From positions 1 through 9,286 of the forward strand of contig CAYIBD010000029.1 in assembly GCA_964361655.1 (NCBI GenBank): 9,286 bases of DNA, in the 5' to 3' direction. Source of the stretch: CAYIBD01 sp964361655. GTDB taxonomy: Bacteria; Patescibacteriota; Minisyncoccia; Sungbacterales; SURF-37. A program made the translations under genes and the position numbers. Under the pieces are notes generated by a model. It saw only the letters and a list, made by a program, of their open reading frames with translations. It made no database searches and was not told the DNA's origin. How positions within the stretch are numbered: position 1 is the stretch's first letter; each line of letters opens with the position of its first letter. Positions 1 through 5,055 of this stretch are shown in pieces.

Positions 1-303
1 GCGGCGTCGCTCGATCAGGCTTTCGCCCATTGTCGAATATTCTCGACTGCAGCCACCCGTAGGTGTATGGACCGTGTCGCAGTTCCATCGTTGGGGGTCG
101 CGCTCTCACGCCCCCTACCCGTCATCGCCTTGGTGAGCCATTACCCCACCAACTAGCTGATAGGACCAAGGCCGCTCCCCATCCGGCGGTGGTTGCCCAC
201 AACCTTTACTCTTGCGAGACCATCAGGAATTAGCTCCTCTTTCGAAGAGTTATGCCTGTGATGGGGGTACGTTCCAAGGTATTACTGAACTCGTTCGCCA
301 CTG

Positions 304-338
304 ACGTAGCTTCCAGCTTCCAGCCACCAGCCGCTAGC
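304..338. repeat. IVS left arm: inverted repeat with 7-bp units
   Basis: Left pairing arm of the IVS. It is also a 7-bp tandem array: AGCTTCC, AGCTTCC, AGCCACC, AGCCGCT from 308. Bases 304-310 and 313-324 are perfectly complementary to the right arm. Confidence 0.85.
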
Positions 339-690
339 TCCGTTTAAGTTTCTGCGAGAAACTACCGAGCTGATTCGTAAGGTCTTCGCCTGCCTTTTCG
401 GCAGCGCCGAATTCTTGCTTGGTGATAAGCTGTTCGCCTAGTGCTACCTCACAGCCAGCCATGGATTCGTTGATAGAGCCGAGCGAATTGCCAATGTATC
501 GATTAAAGTCCTTGTCGGAGTTCTTCGCTGAACCTTCAGCAATATTCAGAATCACCGACAGTGAGCTCCTTCGAACTTGGCTCTTAAGGTAATCGAATTC
601 TTTCGGGAACTTCTTTGTGATTATCACCATGAGACGATGGAATGAAATTGCCTCTTGATATACTCGGAAGTTCCGGTATCGAAATGGCAT
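334..690 (-). CDS. Four-helix-bundle IVS protein (S23 family)
   Basis: This 118-aa protein belongs to the four-helix-bundle family encoded in rRNA intervening sequences (23S rRNA-intervening sequence protein, Pfam PF05635/TIGR02436 type). The family hallmark QVRRSSLSVILNIAEG lies at about residues 38-53, preceded by an N-terminal FRVYQEAISFHRL helix and followed by the usual FNRYIGNSLGSINES segment. Length is normal for the family. Known members form small helical oligomers; their function is unclear, with nucleic-acid binding or a role in IVS maintenance suggested. The ATG at 690 has no recognisable Shine-Dalgarno sequence, as expected for an ORF carried inside rRNA. It is complete, with no frameshift, so it is probably still under selection or recently acquired. 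Avd of diversity-generating retroelements shares this fold, but no reverse transcriptase or template repeat is present. Confidence 0.9.
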   Translation of the reverse strand: MPFRYRNFRVYQEAISFHRLMVIITKKFPKEFDYLKSQVRRSSLSVILNIAEGSAKNSDKDFNRYIGNSLGSINESMAGCEVALGEQLITKQEFGAAEKAGEDLTNQLGSFSQKLKRS

Positions 691-710
691 GATGTTATTA
701 TGCCACTTCG

Positions 711-746
711 AGCTGGATGCTAGTAGCTGGAAGCTGGTTGCTACGT
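711..746. repeat. IVS right arm: inverted repeat with 7-bp units
   Basis: Right pairing arm of the IVS, built of GCTGGAT, GCTAGTA, GCTGGAA, GCTGGTT units. Bases 726-737 and 740-746 pair with the left arm. Confidence 0.85.
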
Positions 747-806
747 CCGTTTGACTTGCATGCCCTATCCACGCCGCCAGCGTTCGTCCTGGACCAGGAT
801 CAAATC

Positions 807-870
807 CTCATTGGATGCCCAAAATTTCAAGCGTCCGAGACGCGAAGAAATTTTGGTTGCATCCAATGAG
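807..870 (-). other. Near-perfect hairpin at the 16S 5' end (processing stem candidate)
   Basis: Bases 807-818 pair with 859-870 (12 bp), 819-828 with 847-856 (10 bp), and 831-835 with 839-843 (5 bp, CGA loop). Only a two-base bulge and a small internal loop interrupt the 27 pairs. In the rRNA transcript the 3' strand of the stem runs into the first ~9 nt of mature 16S. It could serve as a local double-stranded substrate for 5' maturation, where the classical precursor stem pairs leader with trailer across the whole 16S. Confidence 0.75.
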
Positions 871-1309
871 CCTCGCCGAAGTTCCGGCGAAACCGGAACG
901 TAGGCGGGCTACCTTCAGTAGCCGAAATTCTTGCGCCGCGCGTTCTACTCTTTTGGGCTTGCCAAGCTGTCCATTCGCAGAGGTATGCCGCACACTTGAG
1001 GTAATCCGCCTTCGCCCTGAGGGCTTCGGCGGACGCTCAAGTTTGCAGCTACTCGCTCCGCTCGTAGGCAAACTTGGCGGATCGGAACAACTGGAAAACT
1101 ACAACGTCTTCCGTTGCTCATGCACTTGTCAAACTTCTTTCCCGCTAGCCACATCCGCGTCGTATTCGCGTTGCTATCCGCGCATAATCCGCGTCAGCCC
1201 CGTAGGGGCTGAAACAAAACACCCAGAGAAATCCCTTTCCCAAGAAACTTCTCTGGATGTTCTCCGTAAGTTGTTAAGTTGAACTTTGAATAGCGTATTC
1301 CTTCATCGT
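816..1309 (-). other. Structured rRNA leader (about 490 nt), no gene
   Basis: This is the stretch between the predicted rRNA start site and the 16S 5' end. I see no credible gene or tRNA. It is packed with stems: 881-899 (7 bp, CGAAA loop), 1005-1033 (see separate entry), 1039-1075 (8-bp outer stem), 1194-1212 (8 bp, three-base loop) and 1218-1261. In the last, 13 pairs form if a G-U, possible only on the minus-strand RNA, is counted, which supports minus-strand transcription. Stem 994-1000/1036-1042 overlaps stem 1039-1046/1068-1075, so the two exclude each other. Four 11-bp degenerate repeats sit at 1151-1194. A weak boxA-like CTTAACAA occurs near 1270-1280. Open frames here come from palindromes. 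Confidence 0.7.
1005..1033. repeat. Palindromic element, GCTTCGGCGG family
   Basis: TCCGCC (1005-1010) pairs with GGCGGA (1028-1033), and GCCC with GGGC, with a TTC/TTC internal loop and TGA tip. The decamer GCTTCGGCGG (1023-1032) recurs at 1506-1515 and inside the GH1 gene at 6247-6256. Confidence 0.6.
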
Positions 1310-1315
1310 GGCTCC

Positions 1316-1343
1316 ATTATAGGCGGGGGATGAGGGTTGTCAA
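1316..1343 (-). promoter_or_regulatory. rRNA promoter, perfect consensus
   Basis: On the minus strand TTGACA (1343-1338), a 16-bp spacer and TATAAT (1321-1316) match both sigma-70 hexamers exactly. The expected start site is around 1309. It lies upstream of the 16S gene in the right orientation, which fits a strong rRNA promoter. No second promoter or A-rich UP element is obvious. Confidence 0.85.
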
Positions 1344-1399
1344 GGCCTCGAAAGAACTGTTTTCCTGGCTGTGTTTGGGCCCCTGTGAATAAAACACTT

Positions 1400-1568
1400 C
1401 GGTAACCGCACCGCAAGCGGTGCGGCCTGCCTGCCGGCAGGTATCTCCGGTCGGTAACCCGCCTTCGCTCCCCCTCCGCCTTCGGCTACGGGAGGACACA
1501 CTAAAGCTTCGGCGGGTTATTTGCCGTTACCGCCATTCATCCTCGCCCCGATGGCCATCGGGGCGAGG
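1400..1568. repeat. Nested cluster of palindromic elements
   Basis: The spacer between the mlaC-unit terminator and the rRNA promoter holds four palindromes. They are CCGCACCGC-AA-GCGGTGCGG (1406-1425); CCTGCCGGCAGG (1430-1441); a composite with 9-bp outer arms, TAACCCGCC (1455-1463) and GGCGGGTTA (1511-1519), that encloses a smaller CCTCC...GGAGG hairpin (1473-1495); and a perfect 28-bp palindrome (1541-1568). CGGTAAC and GTTACCG motifs bracket the cluster. Short GC-rich dispersed palindromes of this kind are, to my knowledge, frequent in Patescibacteria. The remaining ~50 bp to the rRNA promoter (1344-1399) show nothing. Confidence 0.75.
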
Positions 1569-1584
1569 TATTCTGGCGAACGTC

Positions 1585-1621
1585 AAATAAAAATGGCCCG
1601 ATCACCCATGGTGACGGGCCA
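1585..1621 (-). terminator. Rho-independent terminator of the mlaC unit
   Basis: On the minus strand TGGCCCG pairs with CGGGCCA (1615-1621/1594-1600), followed by an inner 5-bp stem with one bulged base and a three-base loop. The hairpin runs straight into TTTTTATTT (1593-1585). It ends the mlaC-microprotein unit; the microprotein stop codon lies inside the hairpin. It also insulates the rRNA promoter downstream. Confidence 0.88.
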
Positions 1622-1775
1622 GAGAAGACGCCTCCTCACCCAGCGCTTGACCTGACGTGGGCGGCGAGGTTTGGGCCAGGAACCACAGGCCAATCGTACC
1701 TATGCCATCAACCGCGAGGATTGAGAAAAGGAAGGTGAGGTAACGGCTCCGATGGCGCGGATGTTCCATCTCCAT
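1602..1775 (-). CDS. 57-aa single-pass membrane microprotein, unknown
   Basis: I do not recognise this protein. It reads MEMEHPRHRSRYLTFLFSIL and continues through one hydrophobic segment (about residues 12-34) to a hydrophilic tail ending SLARHHG. The basic, histidine-rich N-terminus suggests the tail faces outward. The case for a real gene is translational and positional. GGGAGG (1787-1782) sits six bases before the ATG, and that Shine-Dalgarno shares the last base of the mlaC stop codon TAG. The start lies 11 bases after mlaC ends. A strong terminator closes the unit right at its stop codon (TGA, 1604-1602). A second in-frame ATG at 1769 is possible. It is probably co-translated with the MlaC-like protein and may act with it at the membrane; that role is inferred. 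Confidence 0.7.
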   Translation of the reverse strand: MEMEHPRHRSRYLTFLFSILAVDGIGTIGLWFLAQTSPPTSGQALGEEASSLARHHG

Positions 1776-1786
1776 GGCCGGCCTCC

Positions 1787-2419
1787 CTAGCGCTGGTCCT
1801 CGGCCGACTCGATCTCTTTCCGGAGGTGCGCGAGGAGCTGGTCAAAGGCCTGGGGGTCATCGGTCCGCTTGGCAAGAAACTTGTCGAACCGCGAGCGGTA
1901 GTTCGACACCAGGCTCATGCCGAGCACGAGCACGTCATAGATTTTCCACTTCGCGCTCGCCAGGTGCAGCCGGTAGCCCACCGGGTGCTCCTCGCCCTTG
2001 GCGGTGATGACCTTGGTTTCGACCCGCGCGGTTCGGCCTTCAATCTTCTCGCCCGGGTACTCGACTCGGGCGCCTCTCCCTTCTTTGAGCCAGACTTGCT
2101 TGAAATAGGTTCGCTCCAGGAGCTTCTTGAAGAGCGGGGTGAATTCCGGCTCGCGCGCCTCATGGCGCGGCCAGTGCCGGCCGAGCACCAGCTGGCTCAT
2201 GAACTTAAAATCCACGTGCGGTTCAACGATCGCCCGGAGGCGAGCGTACTTGACGGCCTCATCCAGCTTTTCGTCTTCAACGACCGCCAGACACCGATCG
2301 GCCAGATTCTTAACCAGGGCCGCCGGTCCTGCGGCCAGGACCGAAGCCGCGCTAAGCAGGACGCACCAGGCCAAGAACACCCCGAGGCAACAGGAACGCA
2401 GGCGCCGTGGTCTTCTCAT
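1787..2419 (-). CDS. mlaC: MlaC/Ttg2D-family secreted phospholipid-binding protein
   Basis: The 210-aa length is normal for MlaC (Pfam PF05494, toluene tolerance Ttg2D). The N-terminus is a clear signal peptide: basic MRRPRRLR, hydrophobic core to about residue 28, then an Ala-rich cleavage region (SVLAAGPA). The family core follows: VEPHVDFKFMSQLVLGRHW (residues ~66-84), FKKLLERTY, VGYRLHLASAKWKIYDVLV and GMSLVSNYRSRF. MlaC shuttles phospholipids through the periplasm between outer- and inner-membrane Mla complexes of diderm bacteria. No mlaA, mlaD, mlaE or mlaF is in this window. The ATG at 2419 is preceded by a strong GGGAGGAGAG ribosome site, unlike the ribosomal-protein genes here, which lack one. 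A gene for outer-membrane lipid trafficking is out of place in a CPR genome, so transfer or altered function is likely. Confidence 0.85.
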   Translation of the reverse strand: MRRPRRLRSCCLGVFLAWCVLLSAASVLAAGPAALVKNLADRCLAVVEDEKLDEAVKYARLRAIVEPHVDFKFMSQLVLGRHWPRHEAREPEFTPLFKKLLERTYFKQVWLKEGRGARVEYPGEKIEGRTARVETKVITAKGEEHPVGYRLHLASAKWKIYDVLVLGMSLVSNYRSRFDKFLAKRTDDPQAFDQLLAHLRKEIESAEDQR

Positions 2420-2490
2420 GTCTCACTCTCCTCCCTTTTCTTGAATTTGAATGCAGTGGAAAGGTCTTCCCGTACCCAACCCGTAGCCCA

Positions 2491-2499
2491 ATGATACCA
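2491..2499 (-). promoter_or_regulatory. Possible extended -10 promoter for mlaC
   Basis: TGG-TATCAT on the minus strand directly follows the ROK gene's stop codon. TATCAT matches five of six -10 positions and carries the TGn extension, but no convincing -35 is seen. It would give a ~65-nt leader. Read-through from the glycoside operon is equally possible, since no terminator separates them. Confidence 0.25.
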
Positions 2500-2500
2500 G

Positions 2501-3232
2501 CTAGCCGCCAAAGAGTAACGCCGCGCCAATGGCCGCGGCGTTTGGCCCCAGGCGGCCGCGGATAATATTTGCCTTGACGCCAGAGGCCCGGAGATTGGTT
2601 GTGAGCTGGCTCGTGAACCCGCGCCGGCCAAGAACGCCGCCGCCTAGGATAACAACATCGGGGCGGTGTCGCTGGATAATCGGGGCCAGTTTCTCGCCAA
2701 GAAATGCCGCAAGCGCAGCATCGTCTCGCTGGTCTCGGATGTGCTGATACCTCCTTTCCCACTCCTCCGCATGTTCGAATCTCCTTATTGTTCGCACTCT
2801 TCCCTTCTCAACATAGGCCCGTCCAATGCCGGTGCCAATGGTAAAAGCCAGCATCCGCCGTGATCTTCGCCCTCTACCGAGCTTGGCTTCGGCTCGGGCA
2901 AATGCGCGCGCGTCGTTATCCACTCGGAGCGGGACTGGCATGGGCAGCGCCTGCTTTAAATCAAACCTCTGGAGATACGAAATATTGGGGCTATGGATCA
3001 CCCGCGTGCCATTGATCAGGCCGGCTACCCCGATGCCTACACCACGAATTCGACCCGGCCTCTTCCGGAAAAGCCGGGCGATCAAAGATGCGTGGTGTGA
3101 GATGAACGCGCGCTTCGTAGCCGGCGTGGCAATCTCGGCGGCCATGGCTACTCGTTTGCCTTTGCCATCCCAAAGAACGCCGCGGATTTTCGAGCCGCCA
3201 ATATCAAGCCCGATATAAAGCGCTTTCTTCAT
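2501..3232 (-). CDS. Reduced ROK-family sugar kinase
   Basis: A 243-aa ROK kinase, expected to phosphorylate a hexose with ATP in the cytoplasm. Visible motifs are the N-terminal phosphate-binding IGLDIGGSKIRGVL (residues 7-20), VGIGVAG (65-71), catalytic-base VDNDARAFA with Asp107, TIGTGIG (131-137) and DVVILGGGVLG (192-202). It is shorter than typical ROK proteins (~300 aa). The segment after GTGIG lacks the usual EIGH motif and the CxCGxxGC zinc-binding loop, and has instead a charged FEHAEEWERRYQHIRDQRD stretch. Since the EIGH segment contacts sugar in characterised glucokinases, the substrate cannot be named. The ATG at 3232 was chosen over an upstream in-frame Met at 3274 because it overlaps the permease-glycosidase stop by ATGA and starts directly before the DIGG motif. 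Confidence 0.85.
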   Translation of the reverse strand: MKKALYIGLDIGGSKIRGVLWDGKGKRVAMAAEIATPATKRAFISHHASLIARLFRKRPGRIRGVGIGVAGLINGTRVIHSPNISYLQRFDLKQALPMPVPLRVDNDARAFARAEAKLGRGRRSRRMLAFTIGTGIGRAYVEKGRVRTIRRFEHAEEWERRYQHIRDQRDDAALAAFLGEKLAPIIQRHRPDVVILGGGVLGRRGFTSQLTTNLRASGVKANIIRGRLGPNAAAIGAALLFGG

Positions 3233-5055
3233 GACGCGCTGAAGATTTCCCTGGCTATTTCCCAATACCGCCAATCGTCATGTCGTTGTCCCATGTAAAG
3301 CCACCATTCCGCTCCCCAGAGATAATACTCATCGAACCCCGCGGCTTTGGCGTACTCAATGGTATCGCGGAAATACTTCGGGCTGAAATCCTGCGCGAGC
3401 GCCTCGGCTGAATAGGTTTTAAGCGAGCGCGGCTCCCAGGGCTCGGCCTGAAGCTCAATAACGATGAAGCGCTGATTCGGGCTCTGGTTCCACCAGCGGA
3501 CGAACCGCTCCTTGACCCGGAAGGAAACTGGAGACAAGGGGTACTGGACGTGCCCGAAGATCGGCCCGATGATCCTCGGGTAAGCCTTGCGGTACATGGT
3601 GGTACCAAAGACATCGCCGTGGCGGGCTACCGGCGCCCAGAGGCCAAGTTCTCCGCCATCGGTGGTGAGAATGGGGTGCTTCGGATCCAGGGAGCGGACA
3701 AGAGCCGTCTCGCGCCTAAGAAATCCCCGGCCGCGGCTGGGACACTGGCCAAACCAAAGGAGCGGCTCGTTCTCCACCTGCCACATGGCCAGGTGTGGCT
3801 CCTCGCGATAGCGCTCGACCACAGCCCGAACATACTGGTGGAGGGCTGATTCCTGATCCTCGGGCGCAAGGGGGCGAGCCCAAGCCGGAATATGACACTC
3901 CGGCCAGCGGGGCGTCTTCAGGCCCACAGCCAGGACAAATGGAATGCCGCGATCAGCCGCCCCGCGAATCTGCCAGTCAAGATCATCAAAAGTAAAAGTT
4001 CCTGCTTCCGGCTCGACTTCATCCCAATAGGCAATGAGACGGAGGCGCTCTGGCCGGAGTTCATCAAGGATTGCGCTGTAGCTATCGCGCCAGTCAAGCT
4101 CAAGCTCGCGGCTGAATTTCGAGGAAAAGGTAACGCCCCAGGCGATGGGCCGGTCCGGCTCGACCGGGGGCAGGTTCCTTGTATACTCCACGAGACCAAG
4201 CCAACTTAACCCGGCGATGATGAGCGCGGTCGCTACGCCCTTCCTTACCAGGATCCACCCGCCGAAACGCTCGCCGAGCAGGAGCCAGGCACCGAAGAAA
4301 ACCACCACATAGCGGAATCCCTGGGAGGCATCGACGAGCGCCGGGTGACCCAGCGAGAAGGCGTAGAGGAGGACGATCGTGCCGATGGTGGCCCAGAGGC
4401 GGTTGGCGAGCCAAAGTCCCTTTTGCGGCCCGGGGGCATCGAGCGAGGCACGGAAGCGGCGGCGGATGCCGGGGGCAGTGAGTAGGAAGAGCGAAGCGAG
4501 CGTGCCGCCCACTGAAAGCCAGGCAACTCCGGCGAGGAAGCTCGTTTCGGTCAAGACGATTTTCCGGAGGATGTTCGCCACACCGAAGAGGAAGGCGCTC
4601 GCGGTGACGGCGGAGAGGATGGAGAACCGCAGCCGCAGTTCCTCCACCATGAGGAGGATCACGCTCCCGCCGACGATGAGGCCAAAGCCGATGAGGTCGG
4701 CCAGCCCCAACGGTGCGCGCAGGAAGACCGTAGCGAGAATGAGGGTGAAGATCGGCGCGAGCCCGCCAATGATTGGAAACGCGCCCGAGGCCTCCCCCAC
4801 CTTGAGCGTCCAGAAAAAGAGGAAGAGCGCTCCGAGGAATGCCGCCCCGCCGATGAGGGCTGCGAGGAGTACTGGCAGCCCTGGGAGCGTAGGGTCGAAC
4901 AGCAACAGGATGAGGGCGACCGCGCCGAGCACCCCGGCGCCGATAGTGTAGGCGAGCGGATCTCCGAGCTGGCGCCTGCGGAGGAGGAGCTTATCGAAGA
5001 GCGCCGATGTTCCGGAGATGGCGGCAGCGACGAGCGCGGCCAAAAGCCAAGTCAT
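3229..5055 (-). CDS. DMT (EamA) permease fused to clan GH-A glycosidase
   Basis: One uninterrupted 608-aa frame. Residues 1-291 form a drug/metabolite-transporter (EamA-type) domain with ten hydrophobic helices (about 2-24, 34-53, 61-84, 90-112, 118-138, 142-167, 172-194, 216-236, 247-261, 274-291). Residues ~303-608 resemble a TIM-barrel glycoside hydrolase of clan GH-A: ITWGVTF-like first strand (IAWGVTF), WDEVEPEAGTFTFDDLDW, MWQVENEP with acid/base Glu430, and FIVIELQAEPW with likely nucleophile Glu534, then LWGAEWW near the last strand. Arg/Lys cluster in the odd loops (RRR after helix 1, RRRFR after helix 7, RK before helix 10). The positive-inside rule would therefore put both termini, and the glycosidase, outside. 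That is a charge count, not a proof. Start and stop overlap both neighbours by 4 bp, so translation is coupled. The exact GH family is unclear. Confidence 0.88.
   Translation of the reverse strand: MTWLLAALVAAAISGTSALFDKLLLRRRQLGDPLAYTIGAGVLGAVALILLLFDPTLPGLPVLLAALIGGAAFLGALFLFFWTLKVGEASGAFPIIGGLAPIFTLILATVFLRAPLGLADLIGFGLIVGGSVILLMVEELRLRFSILSAVTASAFLFGVANILRKIVLTETSFLAGVAWLSVGGTLASLFLLTAPGIRRRFRASLDAPGPQKGLWLANRLWATIGTIVLLYAFSLGHPALVDASQGFRYVVVFFGAWLLLGERFGGWILVRKGVATALIIAGLSWLGLVEYTRNLPPVEPDRPIAWGVTFSSKFSRELELDWRDSYSAILDELRPERLRLIAYWDEVEPEAGTFTFDDLDWQIRGAADRGIPFVLAVGLKTPRWPECHIPAWARPLAPEDQESALHQYVRAVVERYREEPHLAMWQVENEPLLWFGQCPSRGRGFLRRETALVRSLDPKHPILTTDGGELGLWAPVARHGDVFGTTMYRKAYPRIIGPIFGHVQYPLSPVSFRVKERFVRWWNQSPNQRFIVIELQAEPWEPRSLKTYSAEALAQDFSPKYFRDTIEYAKAAGFDEYYLWGAEWWLYMGQRHDDWRYWEIAREIFSAS

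Larger units (their letters stand above)
304..746 (-). mobile_element. Intervening sequence (IVS) in 16S rRNA helix 6
   Basis: The 16S sequence breaks after GTCAAACGGACGTAGC and resumes at GCTACGTCAGTGGCGAACG. The two ends pair: ACGTAGC with GCTACGT (7 bp, 304-310/740-746), a two-by-two internal loop, then a perfect 12-bp stem (313-324/726-737) and a few further pairs. The insertion thus sits at the tip of an extended helix 6, as IVS elements do in rRNA, where RNase III typically cuts the stem and leaves fragmented rRNA. I see no group I or group II intron core and no homing endonuclease. It carries one ORF in the rRNA sense, of the family typical for IVS elements, and is visibly less G+C-rich than its surroundings, which suggests transfer. 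Confidence 0.88.
1..815 (-). rRNA. rrs: 16S ribosomal RNA, 5' part, split by an insertion
   Basis: The minus strand reads as the first ~400 nt (E. coli scale) of 16S rRNA. The conserved GATTTGATCC, GACGAACGCTGGCGGCGTG, GGCTCACCAAGGCGATGACGG and CTACGGGTGGCTGCAG blocks appear in order. The mature 5' end is estimated near 815 by counting back from TTTGATC. The 3' two thirds lie beyond position 1. Between 304 and 746 the helix-6 (V1) region is replaced by a long insertion, so rRNA sequence proper is about 747-815 plus 1-303. Differences from the usual primer sites, ACACCTACGGGTGGCTGCAG in place of ACTCCTACGGGAGGCAGCAG among them, point to CPR bacteria. If the insertion is excised without religation, the ribosome would carry a ~70-nt 5' fragment plus the rest. 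That step is inferred. Confidence 0.97.

Noticed and set aside
334..690. Avd protein of a diversity-generating retroelement
   Set aside because: Same fold, but no reverse transcriptase, variable repeat or template repeat is present, and the position inside rRNA fits an IVS.
304..746. Group I intron or homing-endonuclease intron in 16S
   Set aside because: The ends pair as an extended helix 6, and the ORF is S23-type, not LAGLIDADG or HNH. No intron core was recognised.
815..1282. 155-aa open frame on the plus strand opposite the rRNA leader
   Set aside because: It lies antisense to the rRNA leader and reads through palindromes and the hairpin at 807-870. It has no ribosome site and resembles no protein family.
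1826..2494. 222-aa plus-strand frame opposite mlaC
   Set aside because: It is a GC-rich shadow of the clearly homologous mlaC frame, with no motif or ribosome site of its own.
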